From positions 310,001 through 374,000 of the forward strand of contig DHVR01000061.1 of assembly GCA_002412765.1 (NCBI GenBank): a DNA stretch of 64,000 nucleotides. Reading direction: 5' to 3'. Position 1 is the stretch's first letter; every line of letters starts with the position of its first letter. Position numbers and translations under genes: made by a program. The notes beneath the pieces were generated by a model. It was given only the letters and a program-made list of their open reading frames with translations. It was not told where the DNA came from and did not search any database. Of this stretch, positions 43,028 through 51,585 are shown piece after piece. The stretch is from Leptolinea sp. UBA5203 (lineage in GTDB: Bacteria; Chloroflexota; Anaerolineae; Anaerolineales; Anaerolineaceae).

Positions 43028-45511
43028 TCAAGTAATTCTTTTTTCTTTGAGAGCCGGGATGGTTCCCAAGATTTTTTCTATATACCATAGTGTAAATGTA
43101 GCCGCTTGTTGAAGTGATCTATTCTTGTGGACTAATAGGGCCAAAACTGCACGGATAATTTCTTCATCCGGCACCACCCGCAAGTAGTTCATTGCTGCGA
43201 TTTTTTCGTCCACATTCCCTTGATCTAAAGCAGTTAACAGAATATCTTTCACAAAACCTGATTTAGGTATGCCTTTACCCAATTTACTGGCAAAGGTGAT
43301 CAGCCAGGGGGCATTGGACGGGTGAGGCAAGAGGGGAATCAGTTGGGCATTCATGAAATCCCTGTTTTCAACAATTTGAGATGCCGCATTTCGAACGATC
43401 CATTGTGCGTCTTCAATGGCAGCATGACTGAGCATATCAGAGGCCCATTGTTCTGGCACACGCGCCAGTCCAAAGACAGCCGCGCGGCGAATCAGCAAAT
43501 CCTCGCTAGCAAGCGCTTCGGTTAATAGCTCCTTGCGTATAGATGGTATCAGGGAGAGGGTCTCTGCCGCAATCTGTTTCATATATTCATCGCCCTGTAA
43601 GAGAATATCCACCAATAAATCGGTGGATTTTTTTGTTTTTAGGGCAAAGAAAGCCAGACTAGCTGCATTACGGACATTTTGATCTTCATCACTGAGGTGA
43701 TTAATAAATACCTCGAATTGATCATTTTTGGATAACCCGGCATAAACCAAGACGGATAAAAATCGCAGATCGGGATCAGGCATGGTTTGAAAATCAAGCA
43801 ACAGTTTTGGCACAGCAGGGTCATTGGAAATCAACATAGCGGCAAATAAGGCAGCCTTCTGCGAGGCTGGCAGTGGTTGTGTAAAAGCATTTTTTGCCAG
43901 CCACTTCAAGATGCCGTTACGCACAGGGTGATCAGAAGGAAGATCTGGGATGATGCGGGCAATTTTCAAATAGGAATTATCAAAAATAAAGCGGTTCTCT
44001 TTTTGGAAACTCACTTCGTGCCAGGCATCTGCATGATCTTGAATTGTGGCAAAACGCATATATTGTGCGGAATAGGTCCAGCATAGATGCTGATCGTTAA
44101 ACCAGGTTTGCATCTCTATCCCGGAAACCAGACTTGAGAAATAACCCACCCATATGGGCGAAGTAAACGAATACTTGCCATCGGTATTCAATGTCAAAAA
44201 GGGAGATTTAGAAATTGTCTTAAATGAACTTTCCTGAATTTTACTTTTGGTCCTATTGCTCGGCTCTAGCAGACTGCCGTTAACTTTTGGAGTGGTAATT
44301 GTAAGTGTCTCGGTAATTCCGGAAAAATACTCATTCGCTTCTGATATTGAAATCGAGGATCGATTGGTTCTGATCATGGAATAAGCCAATAATGCCAGCG
44401 GATCAAGGATTTCAGTGGGAATACAAAGCATTTCCATCAAGCTAGTAAAGCAAGAAACGATGTTTTGTCCGGATATATGCCCGCTGTTAGTTAACCAGGC
44501 GCGAAGTGACAGATCGAAAGGAGAGTAGTAGAGTGTTTCGTCATGCAGCCATTTGCAGAATATCGAGGCAGGTGCAGGATTTTTTATTACCTGACTAAAA
44601 GGTAGTTTACTCCATGCCGATTGGAATTTATCCAGATAACTACTCTGGTCATCAATGGACCAGGCAGCGATGGGAAGAGGATAATATTGCTGCAATAATT
44701 CCTGGCGAATCATATTGGGGTCCGCTGCCAGAATGATTTTCTTGAATTTCGTTTGAGTTTCAAGATCAGTAAGGTAATGTATTAATTGTTCATTTTCAAG
44801 CTGTTGGAGATGATCGACATCATCAATCATCAGAATTGCACTGAAGGTGGTGATTTTATTTTTTAGAAAGTAATGCACCTGGCTGATTGAAATTTGTGGA
44901 TTTTGATCTGAAAAGGCAATGGCCAGAACCTGCAGTACATCTTTCTCGTTTTCAAGGATCGAGAGGATTTTTTTAGCAGACACGAGAATGGGAAATAAAT
45001 TATTCTTTGCATCTTCAAGAATATGGATAGCTAACGCAGAAAGCAAAACCGTTTTTCCCGAGCCTGGCTGCCCGAGAATGACAATTTTGCCATTAATTCT
45101 GGATAACTGTTGATAGGGAATCAAATCCACCGGGAACTGAGCACTTAATTCCGGCCAATCCGGTACAAAAGGGAAGTTCTGATTGATCAAAGAAGCTGAT
45201 GTAGTATAGAACTCTGGATAAAGATGTTTAGGGGGAGGAATTAAGTGAGGAGGAATTAATATTGTTTCCAAAGGGAAGGCGTGAGCAACCAAATGATTGG
45301 ACTGAGCTTGCGTGTAGATACTTTTCTTGATGAGCGATTCTGCTTTCTCCAGGTTTGTACTGGCAGCCAGCCTTTCATAAATGGATTTAAAAAAAGCGAA
45401 TCCCTTTTGAACGTATTTTTTTTCAATGACCAGGAAATATAAAATACCGCCGATAAGGAGGCCAAGTGCAAAGGAGTAAGCATCAATAGGCGGCAAACTG
45501 ATAGACCCCAT
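43028..45511 (-). CDS. Membrane-anchored NACHT-like NTPase with C-terminal HEAT repeats
   Basis: 827 residues. A single N-terminal membrane helix (about residues 12-29, FALGLLIGGILYFLVI), a short cytoplasmic region, then a P-loop NTPase: Walker A ILGQPGSGKTVLL (147-154 core), Walker B AILMIDDVDHL (225-234), and NACHT/STAND-like downstream helices. From about residue 560 come HEAT-like repeats (DPAVPKLLLDFQTMPDPDLR, LSDEDQNVRNAASLAFFAL, ASEDLLIRRAAVFGLARV, EDAQWIVRNAASQIV). STAND proteins act as switches that sense a ligand through repeats. No toxin or effector domain is visible. Stop and start of its upstream partner are one base apart. Confidence 0.75.
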   Translation of the reverse strand: MGSISLPPIDAYSFALGLLIGGILYFLVIEKKYVQKGFAFFKSIYERLAASTNLEKAESLIKKSIYTQAQSNHLVAHAFPLETILIPPHLIPPPKHLYPEFYTTSASLINQNFPFVPDWPELSAQFPVDLIPYQQLSRINGKIVILGQPGSGKTVLLSALAIHILEDAKNNLFPILVSAKKILSILENEKDVLQVLAIAFSDQNPQISISQVHYFLKNKITTFSAILMIDDVDHLQQLENEQLIHYLTDLETQTKFKKIILAADPNMIRQELLQQYYPLPIAAWSIDDQSSYLDKFQSAWSKLPFSQVIKNPAPASIFCKWLHDETLYYSPFDLSLRAWLTNSGHISGQNIVSCFTSLMEMLCIPTEILDPLALLAYSMIRTNRSSISISEANEYFSGITETLTITTPKVNGSLLEPSNRTKSKIQESSFKTISKSPFLTLNTDGKYSFTSPIWVGYFSSLVSGIEMQTWFNDQHLCWTYSAQYMRFATIQDHADAWHEVSFQKENRFIFDNSYLKIARIIPDLPSDHPVRNGILKWLAKNAFTQPLPASQKAALFAAMLISNDPAVPKLLLDFQTMPDPDLRFLSVLVYAGLSKNDQFEVFINHLSDEDQNVRNAASLAFFALKTKKSTDLLVDILLQGDEYMKQIAAETLSLIPSIRKELLTEALASEDLLIRRAAVFGLARVPEQWASDMLSHAAIEDAQWIVRNAASQIVENRDFMNAQLIPLLPHPSNAPWLITFASKLGKGIPKSGFVKDILLTALDQGNVDEKIAAMNYLRVVPDEEIIRAVLALLVHKNRSLQQAATFTLWYIEKILGTIPALKEKRIT

Positions 45512-45512
45512 A

Positions 45513-46214
45513 TTAGTCAGAGAACAGCATTCTTCCGCAGGAAGAACAATAGGTTATTTGATTGGATGTCTTAATTTGTTGAATCAGGGAATCACGCACC
45601 GTGATGCCGCAAACCGAACAGGTACTGTCATCAACGAAGGCAACTGCTTTCCCTTTTTTTGTTCTAAACAGGGTTTCAAAGATTTGCTTTACATCTTCTG
45701 GTAAATTACTCGAGGTGACTACATATTCCTGATTGTAAATCTTGATCTGATTTTGCAGGGTTTCTTTTTCAGCCATCAAGGATTCAGCTATCAGCGCTTT
45801 CTGCACCAATAACTCCTGCAATTCGGATTCTGCAGAGTTTACAGTTTTCTGTGATTCTTCAAAGTCTCGAATGGCATTTAAGTGCTCATCTTCCATGGAC
45901 TTTATGCGTTTTTTTAGACTATCCAGTTCTTTTTGTATATCCTGCAATTCCTTGGGGTTTTTTACCATGCCGCCATAAAGCGTGGATTCAGAGAAGGCAA
46001 TCTTGTTTTGCACTTCCTTCCCTAACCCTTCTTTTTCCTGCACATGTTTTTCTTTTTGCCGAAGATCCAGGTTGGCTTGATCCAGGAGGGCAGTCGCAGT
46101 ATTTACCTCGTCATTATTCGAAAGAATTTGATCGATGTCAAATATTCTTTTCTGAGAGAAGTAAAGTTTATCAGCTACTTTTTGTAGTTCAAATAATTTA
46201 GAGGGTAGGTTCAT
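45513..46214 (-). CDS. Coiled-coil protein with C4 zinc ribbon
   Basis: 233 residues. About 180 residues of heptad-like helix (KELDSLKKRIKSMEDEHLNA and similar) followed by a C-terminal zinc ribbon with CSVCGITV and YCSSCGRML. This matches the CT398/YdjM-like DUF164 group found in many bacteria, of unknown function though proposed to bind nucleic acid or the flagellar or secretion apparatus. First gene of the two-gene minus-strand operon with the NACHT-like ATPase. Confidence 0.78.
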   Translation of the reverse strand: MNLPSKLFELQKVADKLYFSQKRIFDIDQILSNNDEVNTATALLDQANLDLRQKEKHVQEKEGLGKEVQNKIAFSESTLYGGMVKNPKELQDIQKELDSLKKRIKSMEDEHLNAIRDFEESQKTVNSAESELQELLVQKALIAESLMAEKETLQNQIKIYNQEYVVTSSNLPEDVKQIFETLFRTKKGKAVAFVDDSTCSVCGITVRDSLIQQIKTSNQITYCSSCGRMLFSD

Positions 46215-46316
46215 ATTATGATTATAGGTAAGGCGGCGGAAGTTGACAAGGGAAAAGATCGTTTGGTTCTATTAATTGCCGGATGAGATGTGTTAAAGTA
46301 TACTAAACAGGGACTT

Positions 46317-47834
46317 ATGACAAAGACACGTGGCTTGTTTTGGTTAATCCTATTTATCTTGCTGATTTCTCTGCCAATGCTTTTTGGCTGGATCATGCAA
46401 GGTACGCAGTTGCGATTCAGCGGATTACTCCTGAATCCAACTGACGGCTACTCCTATTTCGCGAAAATGCAGCAGGGCGCTCAGGGTGCCTGGTTATTTA
46501 AATTGCCCTTCACCGCCCAACCTGGAACCGGTGTTGTTTTATTTGAGTTTTATTTATTCCTGGGACAGTTCAGCAGATTATTCCATCTTTCCATTCCCGC
46601 AGTATTCTATTTAGCAAGAATATTTTGCAGCATTTTCCTTTTTCTCCAAATTTGGGCGTTTATCAAGAAGTATTTAATTTTTAAAAACCTATCGACAGAG
46701 CAGGTTTTATTGTTCATTTTATTCGGTTCCGGAATGGGTTGGGCGGCATTGATTGGCGGGTATAAGTCTGCGGATTTTTGGATTGCGGAAGCGTATCCGT
46801 TTTTCTCAGCTTTAATCAGTCCGCATTTCACCTTGGGCTTGGCAATCCTTCTTTGGGTGCTGAATCATGTGTTTGAACAGCAATCCTGGTTCAGGCGGCT
46901 TGAACTCTTTTTGCTTGCTATTGTACTCTGTTTGGCCATGCCCTTCGCCAGTGTTATTTTATGCATAATCCTTTCTCTGGCCTGGTTGATGATTCCACTC
47001 TGGCGTAATAGGATGGTCTTAACACAGATTCTAATCCTGGCGATACCCTCGATGTTATTCCTTGGCTGGCAATATGGTGCAACCTTGTATCATCCGCAAC
47101 TGAGCATCTGGAACCAGCAAAACGTGACCTTAAGTCCGCCGTTATGGGATATATTGATTGGTTTTTCACCTATGTTGATCCTGGTGATCCTCTCCTTGCG
47201 TAAAGGAAAAGAATATTGGCAGCAGGCAGGTTATCGACTTTTATTCATCTGGTTTTTGAGTTGTTTGCTGCTGTCCATATTTCCATTTTCATTGCAGCGC
47301 AGGTTTTTATTTAGCTTCTCCATTCCTGTGACCAGCCTCGGTTTATATGAATTGGATCAGTGGATGGCAAAATCATGGGGTGCGAGGCTGAAGAATGTCA
47401 TCTTTGCTTTGCCTCTGGTGACTATTTCTATGCTCTACATGATCATGGCCTTCAGCATCCTGCAGCGCTCCCATTACGCTTATATGACCTTAGCTGAGGT
47501 TGAAGCCTATTCCTGGATTCAGAATACAGCCGCTAAAGATACTGTCATTTTAAGCGACGATTTGCATGCTCTTAAGATTCCTGCACTTACGGGCCATCAA
47601 GTTTTTTATGGGCATCCATTCGAGACGGTAAATGCCATGGAAAAAAAGAGTCAACTGGAAGCTTTATTATCCTGTCAGGAGTTTACCACTCAATCTGCGA
47701 TGGAGTTTTTACAAGAAGAACAAGTGAATGAAGTTCTTATCCCCAAGGAAATCTATGAGAAAGCAATTTGTCTTCAAGAATTGCCGGTGATCAGGCAAAA
47801 TCAAGAATTTATTTATCTGCACGTTCAGGATTGA
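46317..47834 (+). CDS. Polytopic membrane protein, GT-C-like, copy A of a duplicated pair
   Basis: 505 residues with about ten membrane helices. Shares with the gene at 49978 the motifs LRFSG near residue 30, SY(F/I)AKM, W(N/S)QQN followed by SPP, and QRR before the last helices. This indicates common descent. The acidic residue pattern in the first outer loop (TDGYSYF) is compatible with a GT-C glycosyltransferase, but no defined family was recognised. ATG chosen with AGGGA just upstream. First gene of the operon, 3 bases before the YfhO-like gene. Confidence 0.65.
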   Translation: MTKTRGLFWLILFILLISLPMLFGWIMQGTQLRFSGLLLNPTDGYSYFAKMQQGAQGAWLFKLPFTAQPGTGVVLFEFYLFLGQFSRLFHLSIPAVFYLARIFCSIFLFLQIWAFIKKYLIFKNLSTEQVLLFILFGSGMGWAALIGGYKSADFWIAEAYPFFSALISPHFTLGLAILLWVLNHVFEQQSWFRRLELFLLAIVLCLAMPFASVILCIILSLAWLMIPLWRNRMVLTQILILAIPSMLFLGWQYGATLYHPQLSIWNQQNVTLSPPLWDILIGFSPMLILVILSLRKGKEYWQQAGYRLLFIWFLSCLLLSIFPFSLQRRFLFSFSIPVTSLGLYELDQWMAKSWGARLKNVIFALPLVTISMLYMIMAFSILQRSHYAYMTLAEVEAYSWIQNTAAKDTVILSDDLHALKIPALTGHQVFYGHPFETVNAMEKKSQLEALLSCQEFTTQSAMEFLQEEQVNEVLIPKEIYEKAICLQELPVIRQNQEFIYLHVQD

Positions 47835-47837
47835 TCC

Positions 47838-49988
47838 ATGGATGATAAACCGCTGATTCGCAAAGAAGTTATTTTCATTCTCATCTTAATTATCTTACCT
47901 ATCTTAACGTTTTCCAGTTTTCTGCCTGATTTCATTTTTCCTAAGGGAACGCAATATTCCGATTACACCATCTCCCATTATCCAAACTTGCTTTATTTAC
48001 AAAATTCAATTGCCTCCAATCACAGCATCCCCTTATGGAATAACCAGATTCTTTCCGGGTTTCCCATGATTGCTGATCCACTGGCCGGTCTCTGGTATCC
48101 TGGCAATTGGTTGACCATCCTGTTTCCCCTTCCGCTCGGAACCCATCTAGTTACGCTACTCCATCTCATCAGCGGCGGACTGGGTATGTATTTATTCCTT
48201 CGAGAGCGAAAAAATACATCCTTTGCGGCATTTCTAGGTGCCATGTCTTTTGAGATGATGCCCAAACTGTTTATCCATTATGCTGCTGGGCATGTTTCCA
48301 TGGTGCAAGCTATTACCTGGACGCCGTGGCTTTTATTAATTCAGAGTCGCCGTTTTCAAATGCCCCATAATCAGGCAAGAACATGGTATCAGGCTGGTTT
48401 CTATGCCTTGATCTTATTGTGCGATCTACGCTGGGTGGCATATGCGTTTCTCCTGGATGCTCTTTTCTTTATCCACCAATTGTGGATTACGAGACCTCAT
48501 CTCATCCGGCAGCTTTTGATTAAACTAGCCGGCTGGGTATCACAACTACTATTGGGGATGGGGTTATCAGGCATTTTCCTGGTCCCATTTTTTGAATATC
48601 TGGCATTGACGGATAGAAGTCAATTATTGGCCGGAGACATTCTTAATTATGGTTTACCCCTGGGCAAGTTAATGGGTTTGATCATTCCGGATATGGGTGG
48701 ATATGCCGAATATTTCATTTATCCTGGATTGTTGGTTTGGATTGCATTTCTTGGTGTCTTGAGTATTCCATCTTTGCGTAAAAAATATACCTTCATATAC
48801 ATTTTTATTGGATTGTGTTTACTTTACAGTTTTGGCAGTGCCATTCCTGGGCTGAGTTGGATTGTCAATATTCCCGGCGTGAATTTGTTAAGGGTCCCAA
48901 GCAGGATGTTTTTTATAATCACCTTCTGCTTTATCGTTATGGCGGCTGATTACTTTTCCAATTTGGAAAATGCCAGCGATTTAAAAAAACAAGTTAATCT
49001 TTTGCCTCCCTTTTTTACCCTGATTTTTTCGATTGCCATTTGCCTGGTGATTTCGTTTACCGGTAATGCTCTGATCTCAGATTTTTTGTGGCCGGCGATG
49101 ATCTCATTCCTACTTTTTACCTTGTTCCTGCTAAAAAAATACACCAATAAAACCAAACTTTACGTAAATGTTTTCCTCATCATTGTGGCAACGATGGACT
49201 TTATAGTGGTAAATGCCTCTCAGATCGATGTGGTCCCTGCAGATGTCGTCCTAACGATGGATCAGGGCTTGTATGATTATTTGTCAAAGGATCAAGATGG
49301 GGAGTTCAGAGTCTATTCTCCATCGTATCGATTGGAACAACAAAATACTGCCTATCATCAATTACAGTTGGTGGATGGGATTGATCCGATGCATCTTAAA
49401 ACCTATGCAGCTTATATGGAAAGGGCGAGCGGCGTGCCATACACAGGCTACAGCGTTACCATTCCACCGTATATCAATGGCCAACCTGAAAGCGACAATG
49501 AGAAAGCGGTTCCGGATAGTGAACTTTTGGGTTTGTTAAACACAAAATACATAGTTTCAGATTTTCCGATAGATTCTCCCGGGCTTACCCTTCTGGATTC
49601 CGGTACAGAGGCGCTGGTATACGAGAATTCTAATTTTCTCCCCAGGGCATGGATGGAAAATAATGGGGTAGTGGAAAACACTGATATTTCATTTACCAAA
49701 ACCACACCGAATACAATTCAGGTAAGGGCAAAGGGACCGGGTACGTTGGTCTTGTCAGAAATTCACTATCCGGGTTGGGTGGCAACCATTGACGGAGTCA
49801 AAACACCGATCCAGGAGGCGCATCAGATCCTTCGCTCTGTCGATTTGCCAGAGGGTGTGGTGGATGTGGAGTTTCGATATATCCCCAACTCATTGATGAT
49901 TGGCGCCTGTCTAAGTGCATTTAGCATCGTGTGTTTATTGGTGATTGAATCGATCAAATCTCGGCGGAGGCAGAAGGATGCAAAGTAG
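47838..49988 (+). CDS. YfhO-like membrane protein, copy B of a duplicated pair
   Basis: 716 residues, about 12 helices and a C-terminal soluble domain. Features of the YfhO group (GT-C fold, glycosylation of teichoic acids or polyprenyl-linked sugars): FSDFI-like start, YPNLLYL, PLWNNQILSGFPMIADPL, and the C-terminal beta domain LVLSEIHYPGWVATIDGVKTPI. The conserved acidic SDYTISHYP loop may be the catalytic site. The next gene starts inside its last codons (11-base overlap). Confidence 0.75.
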   Translation: MDDKPLIRKEVIFILILIILPILTFSSFLPDFIFPKGTQYSDYTISHYPNLLYLQNSIASNHSIPLWNNQILSGFPMIADPLAGLWYPGNWLTILFPLPLGTHLVTLLHLISGGLGMYLFLRERKNTSFAAFLGAMSFEMMPKLFIHYAAGHVSMVQAITWTPWLLLIQSRRFQMPHNQARTWYQAGFYALILLCDLRWVAYAFLLDALFFIHQLWITRPHLIRQLLIKLAGWVSQLLLGMGLSGIFLVPFFEYLALTDRSQLLAGDILNYGLPLGKLMGLIIPDMGGYAEYFIYPGLLVWIAFLGVLSIPSLRKKYTFIYIFIGLCLLYSFGSAIPGLSWIVNIPGVNLLRVPSRMFFIITFCFIVMAADYFSNLENASDLKKQVNLLPPFFTLIFSIAICLVISFTGNALISDFLWPAMISFLLFTLFLLKKYTNKTKLYVNVFLIIVATMDFIVVNASQIDVVPADVVLTMDQGLYDYLSKDQDGEFRVYSPSYRLEQQNTAYHQLQLVDGIDPMHLKTYAAYMERASGVPYTGYSVTIPPYINGQPESDNEKAVPDSELLGLLNTKYIVSDFPIDSPGLTLLDSGTEALVYENSNFLPRAWMENNGVVENTDISFTKTTPNTIQVRAKGPGTLVLSEIHYPGWVATIDGVKTPIQEAHQILRSVDLPEGVVDVEFRYIPNSLMIGACLSAFSIVCLLVIESIKSRRRQKDAK

Positions 49989-51585
49989 TCAGGATAAACG
50001 CTGGTATTTTTGGCTGGCTGTTGTTCTTGTCATCCTTACAACGCTACCGTATTTAGTTGGTTTTTCCAGACAAACAGATTCGCTGCGCTTTTCAGGATCT
50101 TTTATTGGAGTGGAAGACCATAATTCATATATCGCCAAAATGCGCAGTGGGTACAACGGGGAGTGGTTATTTCGCACTCCATATACGGGGATAAAACAAA
50201 ATGGCATTCTGACCTATTTCCCCTATATCCTGATCGGAAAACTGGCAGGTGGAATAGAACTTGTCGGGCAATTTCAGTTTTTCTTTCAAACACTTCGTAT
50301 AGGCAGTATCTTTTTATACGTCTTTAGTTTGATGAAATATTTCTCGCGATTCATCCATAATCGGATAACCATGAGAGCCGCTGTCGTTTTATGTATTTTT
50401 GGGGGGGGGTTAGGCTGGCTGTACTTTATGGGCGTACCAGGTTTATGGCAAAACCGTTTACCTTTGGAATTTTATTCACCGGACGCCTTTAGCTTTTTAT
50501 CGACCCTGATCCTACCGCATATTATATTTGCTCGCGCTTTTATGCTGCTCAGTTTGGATGCCTGGATATTTAAGCAAAGTGTTACTCTTGGGAAACTGGA
50601 AATTCGCTACCCATTTCTGTGTGCTTTGTTTGGATATCTTGTCTACCTTTTCCAACCCATTAATTTCAGTATTTTGTTATTAATCAATTTCTTCTTTATT
50701 TTGTATACCCTTATGAAATCTTTTCGCCAGAGGGGTGGAATTAAGTTCGGAGAATGGGTGGCCAATCAACGAAGTATTCTTTTGGATATCTTTATTATCT
50801 TTTTGCTTTACCTTCCATTGGTTGGCTATAATTTTTATATAATGTTTTTTGATCCTTTTGTGCACACCTGGAGTCAACAAAACATTCTTACCTCCCCGCC
50901 TATCACGGATTATCTACTGGCCTACTTGATCTGGATTGGTTTGGGTTTTGTAGGGCTTCCAAAGCGAAGTGATTTAAGGAATCATTCCTATTTGTTCTGG
51001 GGATTATGGATTCTAGCAGGGTTTGGCATGGTATACCTTCCCATCACAATTCAGCGCCGGTATATCGAAGGGATCTGGGTGGTACTTGTTTTGTTGGCGA
51101 TTAAAGGGATTGAGCGTGTTTTTGATCTTGAAAAACACCGAAATTTACTGCGTGTGGGAGTGATACTTGGCAGTTTGTCCAGTTTTATCCTATTGGTCGG
51201 CTGTTTTATTCAAGTGGGCACCGCTAAGTCACCGGTTTTTGTTGAAAAAGACCGTATTACCTTGTTTCAGTTTCTTGACAAGCAATTTTCAAATAATGAT
51301 TTTGTCTTCGCAGCCCATGATCTTAGCAATCAAATTCCTGCCTGGACGCAACTAAACACCATCGTTGGGCATGGTCCTGAGAGTATCGGGGAGCGTGATA
51401 TTCTGGATGTGTATCAAAAGGCTTTGGAAGGGCAGTACACGGCAGATGAGTTTATCGACTATCTAGCCGATAAAAAAGTATCAGCGTTTGTTGTTGATCA
51501 GCAAACGATAGATGAATTTCCTGCTTGTCTGGAAATCTATCAGAATGATTCGTATGTGGTTTGCTCGGTGAACCAAAATGAATAG
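49978..51585 (+). CDS. Polytopic membrane protein, GT-C-like, copy A-prime of a duplicated pair
   Basis: 535 residues with about ten helices. Homologous by eye to the protein at 46317 (LRFSG, SYIAKM, TWSQQN...TSPPITDYL, QRRYIEG). The C-terminal soluble part differs most. CGGAGG lies 8 bases before the chosen ATG, which lies inside the preceding gene; an ATG 11 codons upstream is less likely. Overlaps the next gene by 8 bases. Confidence 0.65.
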   Translation: MQSSQDKRWYFWLAVVLVILTTLPYLVGFSRQTDSLRFSGSFIGVEDHNSYIAKMRSGYNGEWLFRTPYTGIKQNGILTYFPYILIGKLAGGIELVGQFQFFFQTLRIGSIFLYVFSLMKYFSRFIHNRITMRAAVVLCIFGGGLGWLYFMGVPGLWQNRLPLEFYSPDAFSFLSTLILPHIIFARAFMLLSLDAWIFKQSVTLGKLEIRYPFLCALFGYLVYLFQPINFSILLLINFFFILYTLMKSFRQRGGIKFGEWVANQRSILLDIFIIFLLYLPLVGYNFYIMFFDPFVHTWSQQNILTSPPITDYLLAYLIWIGLGFVGLPKRSDLRNHSYLFWGLWILAGFGMVYLPITIQRRYIEGIWVVLVLLAIKGIERVFDLEKHRNLLRVGVILGSLSSFILLVGCFIQVGTAKSPVFVEKDRITLFQFLDKQFSNNDFVFAAHDLSNQIPAWTQLNTIVGHGPESIGERDILDVYQKALEGQYTADEFIDYLADKKVSAFVVDQQTIDEFPACLEIYQNDSYVVCSVNQNE

